Shown here piece by piece: positions 52,540 to 61,909 of a DNA stretch of 64,000 nt (position 1 is the first letter of the stretch; each line of letters begins with the position of its first letter). The position numbers and the translations under genes were made by a program. Source of the DNA: Egicoccus sp035462025 (GTDB lineage: Bacteria; Actinomycetota; Nitriliruptoria; Nitriliruptorales; Nitriliruptoraceae); assembly GCA_035462025.1 (NCBI GenBank), contig DATHUR010000099.1, positions 1 through 64,000 on the forward strand, read 5' to 3'. The notes beneath the pieces are model-generated. The model saw only the letters and a program-made list of their open reading frames with translations. It did not search any database and had not been told where the DNA came from.

Positions 52540-53334
52540 ATGGACAGCGGACTGCAGGACCGGGTCGCCCTGGTGACCGGTGCGAGCCGCGGCATCGGCT
52601 TCGCGATCGCGAGGTCACTGGTCGACGAGGGCGCCCGCGTGGCCGTCGTCGCCCGTGACGCCGCGGCGCTGGCGGACGCCGTCGAACGCCTCGGGGGCGA
52701 GTCGCACGCGACCGGCATCGTCGCCGACCTGACCGACCGGGCCAGCGTCGACGCCGCGGTCGAGAGCGCGCACGCCTGGGGCGGCGGGTTGCACGTGCTG
52801 GTCAACAACGCGGGCCCGCCGATGCAGAGCGGCACGGTCGCCGAACTCGACGACGGGCCGTGGGCGAACACGTTCGGGACCAAGGCCATGGGTGCCGTCC
52901 GCTTCTCGCGGGCCGCCGCCGCGGTCCTGCCGACAGACGGCACCGGTCGCATCATCAACATCTCGGGCGTCACGGCGTCGGCGATGATCCCCAACGCCGG
53001 CGTCACCGGCATGACCAACTCGGCCGTGCAGACCTTCACCAAGTACCTGGCGGCCGAACTCGGGCCCCGCAGCATCAACGTCAACGCCGTGTGCCCGGGC
53101 ATGACCCTGACCCAGGGGTGGCTCGACCGGGCCCAGGCCGGCGCCGCCGCCCAGGACATCAGCACCGAGCAGTTCTTCGCCAACATGACCGAACGCCTGC
53201 GCATCGTGCTCGGCCGCTGGGCCGAGCCGGCCGAGATCGCCGCCGTGGTCACCTTCCTCGCCTCGGACGCCGCGTCGTTCGTGACGGGGCAGACCATCGT
53301 GGTCGACGGCGGGCAGTCGGCCAGTTCCATTTGA
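52540..53334 (+). CDS. SDR-fold protein lacking the catalytic Tyr/Lys
   Basis: The 264-residue protein has the Rossmann motif VTGASRGIGFAIARSL, VNNAGPPMQSG and INISGVTASAMIPNAGVTG with the Ser. The usual YxxxK reads GMTNSAVQTFTK, so Tyr and Lys of the catalytic tetrad are absent at the expected positions. The C terminus (SFVTGQTIVVDGGQSASSI) is typical. It may use other residues or serve as a binding or non-redox enzyme. It lies between RidA and AhpD-like genes in the same direction. Confidence 0.85.
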   Translation: MDSGLQDRVALVTGASRGIGFAIARSLVDEGARVAVVARDAAALADAVERLGGESHATGIVADLTDRASVDAAVESAHAWGGGLHVLVNNAGPPMQSGTVAELDDGPWANTFGTKAMGAVRFSRAAAAVLPTDGTGRIINISGVTASAMIPNAGVTGMTNSAVQTFTKYLAAELGPRSINVNAVCPGMTLTQGWLDRAQAGAAAQDISTEQFFANMTERLRIVLGRWAEPAEIAAVVTFLASDAASFVTGQTIVVDGGQSASSI

Positions 53335-53367
53335 CGCGCACCCATTCGGACACGAGAGGATCCGGCG

Positions 53368-53949
53368 ATGGCATGGATCGAGCTTCCGGATCCGTCCGGG
53401 GCCGAGGGGACCCTGGCCGAGGCCTTCGCCGGCGGTGAGGCGCGCTACGGCCAGGTCCTGCAGGCCTGGCGCGCGGTCGGGATGGTCGACGGCGCGTTCG
53501 AGGCCTACCTGCCCTACCTGTCGGCCGTGGTGGGTCCGGGCCGGGTCCCGATCCGGATCAAGGATCTCAGCGCCCTGCGGGTCGCCGTGCTCAACCGTTG
53601 CCGCTACACGATCAGCCACCGCGTGGCGTCGGCGCGGCGCAACGACCTCGACGAGACCGAGATCCTGACGATGGCCGATCCGCACGCCGTCGACCTCGAC
53701 GAACCGCTCGCGGCCGCGCTGGCGCTGACCGACGCGATGACGCTGTCGCCGCCGCAGGTCGACTATCAGGCGTCACCACAGGCGGTCGACGACGACACGC
53801 TGCGGCGCTGCAAGGCCGTCTTCGACGACGCGCAACTGGCCGAGCTCACCCTGTCGATCAGCCTGTGGAACGCCCTCGCCCGCTTCCACCGGGTCCTCGA
53901 CCTCGACCTCGACATGCCGCCCCCACCACCCGAGCTGGAGCCGCGCTGA
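53368..53949 (+). CDS. AhpD-like / carboxymuconolactone-decarboxylase-like protein
   Basis: The 193-residue protein starts at ATG after GAGAGGA. The helical core ISALRVAVLNRCRY-like region (residues about 65-90) reads LRVAVLNRCRYTISHRVASA. It has one Cys and one His where AhpD has CxxC and His, so thiol redox chemistry is doubtful. It is distantly related to the gene at 27.5 kb. It ends one base before the bicupin start. Confidence 0.8.
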   Translation: MAWIELPDPSGAEGTLAEAFAGGEARYGQVLQAWRAVGMVDGAFEAYLPYLSAVVGPGRVPIRIKDLSALRVAVLNRCRYTISHRVASARRNDLDETEILTMADPHAVDLDEPLAAALALTDAMTLSPPQVDYQASPQAVDDDTLRRCKAVFDDAQLAELTLSISLWNALARFHRVLDLDLDMPPPPPELEPR

Positions 53950-53950
53950 C

Positions 53951-54847
53951 ATGCCACACCACGCGTTCGTGCCCGGGGCCTGGGACCGCCTGCAGCCGGT
54001 CGACTCCGTCGCCGGTTCGGACGGCCTGCGCGTCGGGCACCTGGTGGGCGCCGACGAAGGCTCGGTGCACGTCGAACTGTCGGTCGTCGAACTCGCGCCC
54101 GGCGGTCACGTCGCCGGCCACCTGCACCCCTTCGAGGAGTCGTTCTACCTGTTCGAGGGCGCCCTCGAACTCGCGGTCGACGGCCGCGCGCACGCCCTGG
54201 TGGCGGACGACTTCGGGTTCGTGCCGGTCGGTGTGCCACACGCGTGGCGCAACCCGGGGGACCGCCCCGCCCGCTGGTACCGCGTCCGGGCACCACAGCC
54301 GCGCGGGATCGGGCCGTCGGACGGCACCTTCCCGGTCGCCGTCGCGCCGTCTCGCGGCGTGGAACCGGTCGCGGAACTGCACCCGCTGAGCCCTCACGTC
54401 GGTCACTTCTCGCTCCCGGACCTGCCATCGCCCGGCCCCCTGGCGATGCCCGGCGCGCACGGCCACAACATCCGCGACGTCTCGGTGCGGATGATGGTCG
54501 ACGACGTGCTCGGCGCCATCCATCACCAGCTGTTCATGGTGCAGTTCGTCCCGTCGACGCTGCCCGGCTTCTCGGGCAGCGCCCACTTCCACGCGTTCGA
54601 GGAGGCGTACCTCGTCGTGTCCGGCCACGGCGTGGTGGAACTCGAGGGCGAGCGGTTCGATGCCGGTCCGGGCGACCTCGCATGGGCGGGGACGGGCGCC
54701 ATGCACGCCTGGACGGCCACGGGCGACGAGCCGCTGCGGTTCATCGAACTGATGGTGCCGCGGCCGCCCTACACGAACATGCTGTTCTCCGAGCAGACCT
54801 GGCGCACGCTCGCCGAGGAGACGCTCGGCGACGGCGCGACGGGCTGA
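53951..54847 (+). CDS. Bicupin protein
   Basis: The 298-residue protein has two cupin domains. The first carries GHVAGHLHPFEESFYLFEG and PVGVPHAWRNPG. The second carries GSAHFHAFEEAYLVVSG and ending TGAMHAWTATGDEPLRFIE. His/Glu metal ligands are present in both. Arrangement and length resemble (S)-ureidoglycine aminohydrolase and other bicupins. A metal-dependent hydrolase, isomerase or dioxygenase role is possible. It is paralogous to the gene at 56.7 kb. Confidence 0.85.
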   Translation: MPHHAFVPGAWDRLQPVDSVAGSDGLRVGHLVGADEGSVHVELSVVELAPGGHVAGHLHPFEESFYLFEGALELAVDGRAHALVADDFGFVPVGVPHAWRNPGDRPARWYRVRAPQPRGIGPSDGTFPVAVAPSRGVEPVAELHPLSPHVGHFSLPDLPSPGPLAMPGAHGHNIRDVSVRMMVDDVLGAIHHQLFMVQFVPSTLPGFSGSAHFHAFEEAYLVVSGHGVVELEGERFDAGPGDLAWAGTGAMHAWTATGDEPLRFIELMVPRPPYTNMLFSEQTWRTLAEETLGDGATG

Positions 54848-54852
54848 CCCTC

Positions 54853-54869
54853 GGGCCGCGGCGCGGCCC
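54853..54869. terminator. Stem-loop between converging genes
   Basis: GGGCCGC and GCGGCCC form a 7-bp stem with a 3-base loop between the bicupin stop (54847) and the amidohydrolase stop (54870). Confidence 0.5.
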
Positions 54870-56531
54870 TCAGTCCGCGAGGCCGTCGAAGTCGCCGGAC
54901 GCGTGCGAGACGCGTCCCTCGACCACGGTCAACTCGGAGGTGAGCCGCCGGATGTCGTCGTCGGCGACGCTGAAGTAGTCGTCGTCGAGGACCGCGAGAT
55001 CGGCGGCCATGCCGGGATGCAGCGCGCCGCGGTCGTGCTCCTCGACGCTGAACCAGGCGCTGCCGCGCGTGTAGGCGTGCAGTGCCTCCTCGCGGGTCAG
55101 GCACTGCTCGGCGACGCGCTCGGGGCCCTCGTCGTAGGTCCGGCCGGTGACCAGCCACCACAGCGACACCCACGGGTTCGGCGAGGCGACCCGGGTGGCG
55201 TCGGTCCCGGCACCGAGCGGGATGCCGCGGTCGAGGATCTTGCGCAGCGGCGGGCCGCCACGCACCGCGTCCTCACCCCACACCCGGGCGGAATCGGTGG
55301 CGCGGTAGACGAGCCGGTCCTGCACCGCGATCCCGGCACCGAGCCGCGCGACGCGATCGAGGTTGTGGTCGCTGATGGGCTCGGCGTGCGCCAGCGACCA
55401 CCGCAGGTCGCGGACGGGGACCTGCGCGGCCACCCGCTCCCACACGTCGAGGATCGCCGAGGTGGTGGCGTCGAGGACGGCGTGCATGTGCAGCGGCGAA
55501 CCCGCCCGGGCCACGTCGAGCAGGATCTGCTCGAGTTCGTCCTTGGCGGCATCCGCCACCGCGAAGTCCGTGAGGCCCTCGAGGTCGTGGCACCCGAAGT
55601 GGGCGACCTCGCCGACGCCGATGTGCTGCAGCCACGGGTCGCCGAACCCGGGCCGGGTGTGGCGGACCCAGGCCGCGATCTCGTCGCGTTCTCCGCCCCG
55701 GCTCGCGGCGCAGACGTACAGCCGCAGCTTGGCCGGCAGCGGGCCGCGCCGCCACAGGTCGAAGACCGGCTTGTAGGAGTCCGGTGTCATGCCGAGCCCG
55801 CCCGCGTCGATCAGCCCGGTCAACCCGTAGCCGGCGAGGTGGCGCAGCATCGCGTCGGTCGACGCGACCTGGTCCTCGTGCGACATCGCCGGCCCCTGCC
55901 CGAGGCAGTGCATGAACGCACCGATGCCACGGACGGTGCCCGTCGGCTCGCCCGTGTCGGGGTCGCGCTCGAAGCTGCCGCGCTCGGGGTCGGGCGTGTG
56001 CCGGTCGATGCCCGCCGCCCGCAGGCCGGCGTCGTTGAGCACCGCCTCCTCGTACAGCAGTTGGACGTAGACCGGGTGCGCCGGCGCGAGCGCGGTGAGT
56101 TCCTCGCGGGTCGGGTCCCGACGCTCACGGAACTGGCCGCGTTGCCAGCCGCCGACGACCCGGATCCAGCTGCCGGGGGGCGTGGTCGCGGCCTTGGAAC
56201 GGATCATGTCCAGGGCCTCGTCGAGCGAGCCGACCTCGAACCAGAGCAGCTCCTGGGTCCAGGTCAGGCCGCCGCGCACGACGTGCAGGTGCGAGTCGAT
56301 CAGGCCGGGCACGACCGTGCGCCCGCCGAGATCGACGACGCGGGTCGTCGGACCGGCGAGCCCGGCGACCTCGACGTCGGTCCCGACGGCCGCGACCGCA
56401 CCGCCGCGGACGGCGACGGCCTCGACGGGTGCCTCGCCGGTCGCGACATGCACGCGACCGCCCCGCAGGACCAGCTCCGGAGGTCCGTCGCCGGGCGCGC
56501 GCCTGGATCGGTCTGGCCACCGGATGCTCAT
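54870..56531 (-). CDS. YtcJ-type metal-dependent amidohydrolase
   Basis: The 553-residue reading starts at the ATG at 56531 after GAGGGA. It has the HxH metal motif GLIDSHLHVVRGG near residue 80, LAHAEPISDHN with a further His, and catalytic Asp in LGAGTDATR. The C-terminal beta-sandwich closes with GMAADLAVLDDDYFSV. YtcJ-like amidohydrolases hydrolyse amide or N-formyl-type bonds; specificity cannot be read from sequence. It diverges from the second bicupin across a LacI-type operator. Confidence 0.9.
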   Translation of the reverse strand: MSIRWPDRSRRAPGDGPPELVLRGGRVHVATGEAPVEAVAVRGGAVAAVGTDVEVAGLAGPTTRVVDLGGRTVVPGLIDSHLHVVRGGLTWTQELLWFEVGSLDEALDMIRSKAATTPPGSWIRVVGGWQRGQFRERRDPTREELTALAPAHPVYVQLLYEEAVLNDAGLRAAGIDRHTPDPERGSFERDPDTGEPTGTVRGIGAFMHCLGQGPAMSHEDQVASTDAMLRHLAGYGLTGLIDAGGLGMTPDSYKPVFDLWRRGPLPAKLRLYVCAASRGGERDEIAAWVRHTRPGFGDPWLQHIGVGEVAHFGCHDLEGLTDFAVADAAKDELEQILLDVARAGSPLHMHAVLDATTSAILDVWERVAAQVPVRDLRWSLAHAEPISDHNLDRVARLGAGIAVQDRLVYRATDSARVWGEDAVRGGPPLRKILDRGIPLGAGTDATRVASPNPWVSLWWLVTGRTYDEGPERVAEQCLTREEALHAYTRGSAWFSVEEHDRGALHPGMAADLAVLDDDYFSVADDDIRRLTSELTVVEGRVSHASGDFDGLAD

Positions 56532-56578
56532 GCGCACTCTCCCTCGGGTGGACAACGTGTAGCAGTCGAGGAAATCGG

Positions 56579-56607
56579 TTGCAACCGTTTGCATCGACGC
56601 GTAGGGT
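56579..56607 (+). promoter_or_regulatory. Promoter with LacI-type operator
   Basis: TTGCAA (56579-56584) and TAGGGT (56602-56607) are 17 bases apart. The operator TGCAACCGTTTGCA (56580-56593) overlaps the -35. It lies between the divergent amidohydrolase and bicupin genes, and could control both. Confidence 0.7.
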
Positions 56608-56743
56608 GAGCCTGCGCTGGGAGGCGCCGCCATCGGACCGAGCAGCGGCCGCGATGGCGACGGCAGACGGACGACGTGGGGGCGGGGTGGCCGCCACGTT
56701 CGATGCCGCCACCGCTCCACACCGTTCGACCAGGAGAGTCGCC

Positions 56744-57652
56744 GTGAGCCTTCGCCACCTCGTCGCCCTCGACGCCGACGCCAGCTATGTCACGCCACCG
56801 GTGTTCGACGGCCACTGTGCGGGTCACACCCGCTGGGACGTCGTCGGGCCCGACAACGGGTCGGTCCACATGGGGTTCGGCGTCTGCCGTCTCGACCCGT
56901 CCGGCACCATCGACTGGCACCTGCACTCGTTCGAGGAGAGCTTCTTCGTCCTCGAGGGCGAGGTCGTGATCGAGACCCCCGAGGGGGCGTTCCGGCTCGT
57001 CGCGGGCGACTACGGCGTCGTCCCCGTCGGCGTCCCGCACGCGTGGCGCAACGACGGCGACGGCCCCGTGCGCTGGGCCGAGATGCTGGCGCCGCAGGTC
57101 CGCTCCGGCGACGGCGACGACACCTTCTTCGTCGACGCACCAGTCTCCGTCGGCGCGCCGCAGTTGATCGACCCGCGCGACCCGCGGTGCCGCTCGTTCG
57201 GGCACTTCGAGGCACACCACATGGACCCGGCGCAGCAGACCCAGGACAAGCTCGCGCTTTCGGCCAGCATGCGCACCGCCCTGCTGGTCTACAGCGGGAT
57301 CAGCGTCAAGATGATGGTCGACTCCGACCTCGGGGCGTTCCTCGCGACCATGTTCATGGTCCAGTACGTCCCGGGCGGCTTCGCCGGCGCGCACGACCAC
57401 CCCTTCGAGGAGGCCTACATGATCCTCGAGGGCGAGGTCGAGGCGAAGCTCGACGGGCAGACCTACCGGCTCGGCCCCGGCGACATCGCCTGGGCCGGGG
57501 TCGCCTCGACGCACGAGTTCAAGAACGTGGGTGAGGGGCCGGTGCGCTGGCTCGAGACCCAGGCGCCCCAGCCACCGGGCCGGCACTCGTACCGGTTCGC
57601 GCGTGACTGGGCCTATCTCGGCGAGCAACTCGACCATGGGCACACGCACTGA
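56744..57652 (+). CDS. Bicupin protein
   Basis: The 302-residue protein starts at GTG after CAGGAGAG. Cupin 1 has TIDWHLHSFEESFFVLEG and PVGVPHAWRNDGDG. Cupin 2 has GAHDHPFEEAYMILEG and STHEFKNVGEG. Metal-binding His and Glu are kept in both domains. It is a paralogue of the bicupin at 53951-54847. It begins the operon that continues with an SDR-fold protein and the LacI regulator. No signal peptide is present. Confidence 0.85.
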   Translation: MSLRHLVALDADASYVTPPVFDGHCAGHTRWDVVGPDNGSVHMGFGVCRLDPSGTIDWHLHSFEESFFVLEGEVVIETPEGAFRLVAGDYGVVPVGVPHAWRNDGDGPVRWAEMLAPQVRSGDGDDTFFVDAPVSVGAPQLIDPRDPRCRSFGHFEAHHMDPAQQTQDKLALSASMRTALLVYSGISVKMMVDSDLGAFLATMFMVQYVPGGFAGAHDHPFEEAYMILEGEVEAKLDGQTYRLGPGDIAWAGVASTHEFKNVGEGPVRWLETQAPQPPGRHSYRFARDWAYLGEQLDHGHTH

Positions 57653-57686
57653 CCCTTTCGCCCCCGACACAGGAGACAACACCACC

Positions 57687-58394
57687 GTGGGAACCTCATC
57701 TGGCGCCGTCGTCGTCGTCGGCGCGACCTCCGGGATCGGCTTCGCCACCGCACGCCACTATGCCGACCAGGGCCACGAGGTCTGGGTGACCAGCCGTGAC
57801 GCGGGGCGCGCCGAGCAGGCCGCCGACGAGATCGGCGGCAACACGCACGGCATCGCGCTCGAGCTCGCCGACCCGTCCACGATCGCCGGGTCGCTGGCCG
57901 ACATCGGCGCCGTCTCGCGGCTGATCATCGCCGCGGTCGACCGCGACGAGAACACCGTCCGCGACTACGACGTCACGCGTGCGCTGCACCTGGTGACCCT
58001 CAAGCTGGTCGGCTACACCGAGGTCGTCCACGCGCTGTCGGACCGGTTCGGCGACGACAGTTCCGTGGTGCTGTTCGGCGGTCTGGCCAAGGACCGCCCC
58101 TACCCGGGCTCGACCAGCGTCAGCACCGTCAACGGCGGCGTCATCGGCATGGTGCACACGCTGGGCGTCGAACTCGCCCCCGTCCGCGTCAACGCAATCC
58201 ATCCGGGCATCGTCGGCGACACGCCGTACTGGGCGAACAAGCCCGAGGGTGCGCTCGACCCCGTCGTCGACCGCACGCCGCTGGGACGACTCGTCACGAC
58301 GGACGAGGTCGTTGACGCCGTGGTGTTCCTGGCCGAGAACTCCGGGGTCACCGGCGTCAATCTGAACGTCGACGGTGGTTGGATGCTGCGTTGA
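57687..58394 (+). CDS. SDR-fold protein lacking the catalytic Tyr/Lys
   Basis: The 235-residue reading starts at the GTG at 57687, which has AGGAGA upstream; an alternative ATG at 57636 inside the bicupin gene lacks one. It has the Rossmann motif VVGATSGIGFATARHYADQG. VLFGGLAKDRPYPGSTSVST then VNGGVIGMVHTLGVELAPVR stands where Ser and YxxxK should be; neither Tyr nor Lys is found. The end is GVTGVNLNVDGGWMLR. Function is uncertain, as for the SDR at 52.5 kb. Confidence 0.83.
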   Translation: MGTSSGAVVVVGATSGIGFATARHYADQGHEVWVTSRDAGRAEQAADEIGGNTHGIALELADPSTIAGSLADIGAVSRLIIAAVDRDENTVRDYDVTRALHLVTLKLVGYTEVVHALSDRFGDDSSVVLFGGLAKDRPYPGSTSVSTVNGGVIGMVHTLGVELAPVRVNAIHPGIVGDTPYWANKPEGALDPVVDRTPLGRLVTTDEVVDAVVFLAENSGVTGVNLNVDGGWMLR

Positions 58395-58440
58395 ACACCT
58401 GCGGCGGGGTCAGGGGAGTACGGGGCGAGAGGCACAGCTG

Positions 58441-59484
58441 ATGGCGGGAAACGGTCGACCGACCGTGACGATCCGTGACGTCGCGCGGGCCGCGAACGTC
58501 CACGTCTCGACCGTGTCACGGGCGCTGGACCCCGACAAGCAGCGGCTGATCGCCGAGGCGACGCGTCACCGGATCCTCGAGGTCGTGAAGGAGCTCGGCT
58601 ACCGCCCCCACCGGGGGGCGAGCGGTCTGCGTCGCGGCCAGACCCGCACGATCGGCGTGGTCGTCCCCGACCTCGGCAACCCGCTCTACGCCCCGTTCCT
58701 GCGCGGGGTCGCCCGGGCGCTCGACGCCGCCGAGTTCATGCCGCTGGTGACCGACACCGAGGACGACCACGACCGCCTGGTCCGCATCCTGCGTCACCTC
58801 GAGGAACGTCGCGTCGAGGGCGTGATCACCACGGCGGCGCGCGAGGGCGACGTCGCCCTGCTCCAGGAACTTCGCGACGCCGGTACCGAGGTGGTCCTCG
58901 CGGTCCGCACCCTGTCCGAGAGCGGCCTGCCCACCGTGCCGCACGACGACGTCCTCGGTGGTCGCCTCGCGGTCGAGCACCTGCTCGAACTCGGACATCG
59001 GCGGATCGCGCAGATCCGGGGACCGCTGGACGTCGAGCCGTTCCGCGGCCGCTCCGAGGGGGCGCAGCAGGCCCTGTCCGCCGCGGGCCTCGTCGAGGTC
59101 GGCGTCAGCGAACCGGCCACCAGCCCCACGGTGTCCGAGGGCGAGCGGCACACCCTCGAACTGCTCGCCTCCTGCGGCGACGAGCCGCCGACCGCGCTGT
59201 TCGTGCAGAACGACCTGCTCGCGCTGGGCGCGCTGTCGGCGCTGCGCAGCCGTGGTCTGCGCTGCCCCGAGGACGTGTCGGTCGTCAGCTACAACGACGC
59301 GTTCTTCTCGGCATACACCCAGCCGGCCCTGACCACCGTCCGACTGCCCGCCTACGAGATCGGCTTCGCGGCCGGCCGCCTGGCGGTCCGCCACGTCCAG
59401 GGGGAGGACACCGACGCCGTGCCCTCGGTCGCACCCCAGCTGGTCGTGCGCGCGTCGGCGGCGCCGCCACCAACCAAGGAGTAG
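58441..59484 (+). CDS. LacI-family transcriptional regulator
   Basis: The 347-residue protein has an N-terminal helix-turn-helix TIRDVARAANVHVSTVSRAL (residues about 10-29), hinge helix region, and a periplasmic-binding-type effector domain (TIGVVVPDLGNPLYAPFLRG, VEGVITTAAREGDVALLQEL, HLLELGHRRIAQIRG, FVQNDLLALGALSALRSRG). It lies in the same direction after the SDR gene. It is the only LacI-type regulator in the window. It is the obvious candidate to bind the TGCAAACGTTTGCA-like palindromes across the island, as a substrate-relieved repressor. No palindrome lies immediately before this gene. Confidence 0.95.
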   Translation: MAGNGRPTVTIRDVARAANVHVSTVSRALDPDKQRLIAEATRHRILEVVKELGYRPHRGASGLRRGQTRTIGVVVPDLGNPLYAPFLRGVARALDAAEFMPLVTDTEDDHDRLVRILRHLEERRVEGVITTAAREGDVALLQELRDAGTEVVLAVRTLSESGLPTVPHDDVLGGRLAVEHLLELGHRRIAQIRGPLDVEPFRGRSEGAQQALSAAGLVEVGVSEPATSPTVSEGERHTLELLASCGDEPPTALFVQNDLLALGALSALRSRGLRCPEDVSVVSYNDAFFSAYTQPALTTVRLPAYEIGFAAGRLAVRHVQGEDTDAVPSVAPQLVVRASAAPPPTKE

Positions 59485-59486
59485 CC

Positions 59487-60740
59487 GTGTCGTCAGCGAC
59501 ACCGGGCCACCGCGCCCAGGGATTCGACCTGATCGGCTACCACGACCTCGACGCCAAGCCCGGGTTCAAGCTGGCCCTCCAGGTCGTCGGCGAGCGCTGG
59601 TACCTCTACGTCACCCGCTTCTGGGAGCCCGGCGTCACGATCCTCGACGTCACCGACCCCGGCGCGCCCGTGACCGTCGGCGAGATCCTCGGGCCGAACG
59701 ATCCCAACGTCGCCACGTGGCAGGTCCAGGTCGCCGACGACCTGCTGGTGCTCGGGCTCGAACACCGGCCGCCGGGCTGGGGCGGCGATCCGCCCGCGGC
59801 CACCGCCGAGGGGCTCGAGTTCCACGACGTCAGCGACCCGCTGGCGCCGGTCCGGCTCTCAGGGTTCGCGTACGGCGCGAAGGGGACCCACCGCAACCAC
59901 TACGCCGGCGGCCGCTACGTGCACGTCGCCGCGTCCATCCCCGGCTACGAGGGCAACGTCTACTCGATCCTCGATGTCGCCGATCCGAGCGCGCCGCGGG
60001 AAGCCGGCCGCTGGTTCCTGCCCGAGCAGTGGGTCGCCGGCATGCCCGGCGGCGCGGCGCCCGGCCCCCGGATCTCGCTCCACGGGCCGCCGTACCCCGA
60101 GGGTGACCGCGCGTACCTGCCCTACGGCGCCGGCGGCGTCGTGGTGCTCGACATCGGCGACGTGCGCACCCCGCGGCTGGTGTCACGCCTCGACGTCGGC
60201 TCGGCGTTCAGCAGCCGGATCGCGATGCACACCGCCCGCCCCCTGCCGGGCCGCGACCTGCTGGTCGTGAACACCGAGGCGATCGAGGAGCGCAGCGAGG
60301 AGCCGTACAACCTCGCCGGGCTGGTCGACGTCTCGGACGAGACCGCACCACGTCTGATCTCGCTGCTGCCCGTGCCCGTACCACCGCCCGGCGCCGACTT
60401 CCCCAACTTCCAGCGGCGGGGCGGACGCTTCGGTCCCCACAACCAGCATCACCCGCAGAACGGGGCCGCACACCTGTTCCAGTCCGAGGATCTGCTGTTC
60501 CTGACCTGGTTCAACGCCGGTCTGCGGGCCTACGACATCAGCGACCCGTGGCTGCCCCGCGAACTCGGCTGGTTCCTGCCCGACGACCCCACCGAACGGC
60601 GTGGCCTGCTGCCGCGCACGGCCCTGGTCACCCAGTCGGAGGACGTCCTCGTCGACGCGCGCGGCAACATCTACCTGACCGACAAGAACCATGGCCTGCA
60701 CGTCGTCCGCTTCACCGGGCTACCGATGCCGGGCGACTGA
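59487..60740 (+). CDS. LVIVD-repeat beta-propeller-like protein
   Basis: The 417-residue protein starts at GTG after AAGGA, directly behind the LacI stop. Repeats of the type VTILDVTDPGAPVTVGEILG, LEFHDVSDPLAPVRLSGFA, YSILDVADPSAPREAGRWF and VVVLDIGDVRTPRLVSRLDV are LVIVD units that build a propeller. No signal peptide is visible. It contains conserved His-rich stretches (FGPHNQHHPQNGAAHLFQ). Selenium-binding-protein-like metal enzymes share this appearance, but the function is unknown. Confidence 0.82.
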   Translation: MSSATPGHRAQGFDLIGYHDLDAKPGFKLALQVVGERWYLYVTRFWEPGVTILDVTDPGAPVTVGEILGPNDPNVATWQVQVADDLLVLGLEHRPPGWGGDPPAATAEGLEFHDVSDPLAPVRLSGFAYGAKGTHRNHYAGGRYVHVAASIPGYEGNVYSILDVADPSAPREAGRWFLPEQWVAGMPGGAAPGPRISLHGPPYPEGDRAYLPYGAGGVVVLDIGDVRTPRLVSRLDVGSAFSSRIAMHTARPLPGRDLLVVNTEAIEERSEEPYNLAGLVDVSDETAPRLISLLPVPVPPPGADFPNFQRRGGRFGPHNQHHPQNGAAHLFQSEDLLFLTWFNAGLRAYDISDPWLPRELGWFLPDDPTERRGLLPRTALVTQSEDVLVDARGNIYLTDKNHGLHVVRFTGLPMPGD

Positions 60741-60824
60741 GTCCGGCGTGCGCGGCGCTCGGCGCACATCGCCCGCCGCTCGAACCGGTGATTGACTTTC
60801 GCGCTCGGGTGCGGCATCGTACTC

Positions 60825-60838
60825 TGCAAACGATTGTA
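60825..60838. promoter_or_regulatory. LacI-type operator
   Basis: TGCAAACGATTGTA matches the island consensus at 12 of 14 positions. It lies 17 bases before the HIBADH-type start, downstream of a weak TTGACT (60792-60797) and CATCGT (60815-60820) pair with a 17-base spacer. Confidence 0.6.
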
Positions 60839-60855
60839 CAACGAAGGTGGACGGT

Positions 60856-61824
60856 ATGGCAGAGCAGGACTCGCCGACGATCGGGTGGCTGGGGACGGGC
60901 CGCATGGGGTTCGAGATGGCGCTCCGGCTACTCAACTCCGGCACCTCGCTGAAGGTCTGGAACCGCACCCGCGAGAAGGCCGAGCCGCTCGCCGGGCTCG
61001 GCGCCACCGTCGTCGACCGTCCCGCCGACCTCGCGGACTGCGACATCGTCTTCTCGATCGTGTCGTCCTCCGACGTCTTCGTCGAGGTGACCCTCGGCGA
61101 GGGTGGGCTGCTCACCGTCCCGGGGACGCATCCGAGCCTGCTGGTGGACTCGTCGACGATCTCGGCCGACGCCTCCGAACAGGTCCGTCAGGCCGCCGAC
61201 AAGCTCGACTGCGCGCTCCTCGCGGCGCCCGTCAGCGGCAGCCCGAAGGTGATCAAGTCCGGTCGCCTCGGCGTGGTCGCCTCCGGCCCCCGCGCGGCGT
61301 TCGACCGGGCACGCCCCTACCTCGAACGGTTCGGCAACACCGTCACCTACGTCGGCGAGAACGACCACGCACGCCTCGTCAAGATCTGTCACAACCTCAT
61401 CCTCGGCGTCGTGACCCAGGTACTCGCCGAGACCACCGTGCTCGCCGAGAAGGCCGGCATCGCCCGGGCCGACTACCTCGAGTTCATCAACGGCAGCGTG
61501 ATGGGCTCGGTGTTCAGCGCCTACAAGACGCCGGGCATGGTCAACCTCGACTTCACACCCACCTTCACCGGCCACCTGCTCCGCAAGGACTTCGAGCTCG
61601 GCCTCGCCGCCGCCCGCGACCTCGACGTCCCGCTGCCCGTGTCCGCACAGGTCCACCAGAAGGTCGTGGACATGATCGGCAACGGCCTCGGCGACGCCGA
61701 CTTCTCGCACCTGCTCACCATGGCCGCCCGCGGCGCCGGCCTCGAACTGACCTCCGAGGACCGCGACGTCAGCGACGGCCTCACGCCGCCCCTCGACGAG
61801 TTGTCGCAGCGCCGCCCGAACTGA
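60856..61824 (+). CDS. HIBADH-family NAD(P)-dependent oxidoreductase
   Basis: The 322-residue protein starts at ATG after GAAGG. It has GWLGTGRMGFEMALRLL, AAPVSGSPKVIKSGRLGVVA, catalytic Lys in RLVKICHNLILGVVTQ, and PTFTGHLLRKDFELGLAAAR. It is closely similar along its length to the protein at 45 kb, indicating duplication within the island. It probably oxidises or reduces a beta-hydroxy acid or semialdehyde. Confidence 0.92.
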   Translation: MAEQDSPTIGWLGTGRMGFEMALRLLNSGTSLKVWNRTREKAEPLAGLGATVVDRPADLADCDIVFSIVSSSDVFVEVTLGEGGLLTVPGTHPSLLVDSSTISADASEQVRQAADKLDCALLAAPVSGSPKVIKSGRLGVVASGPRAAFDRARPYLERFGNTVTYVGENDHARLVKICHNLILGVVTQVLAETTVLAEKAGIARADYLEFINGSVMGSVFSAYKTPGMVNLDFTPTFTGHLLRKDFELGLAAARDLDVPLPVSAQVHQKVVDMIGNGLGDADFSHLLTMAARGAGLELTSEDRDVSDGLTPPLDELSQRRPN

Positions 61825-61837
61825 CTCGTCCCCATCC

Positions 61838-61872
61838 TCGGCGCCGGACTGCGACCTGCGGTCCGGCGCCGA
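61838..61872 (+). terminator. Terminator after the HIBADH-type gene
   Basis: TCGGCGCCGGAC and GTCCGGCGCCGA form a perfect 12-bp stem with an 11-base loop, 13 bases after the stop. Confidence 0.65.
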
Positions 61873-61909
61873 TCCATGCCACCACCCGTACGCCCTGCGA
61901 GGTGCCACG

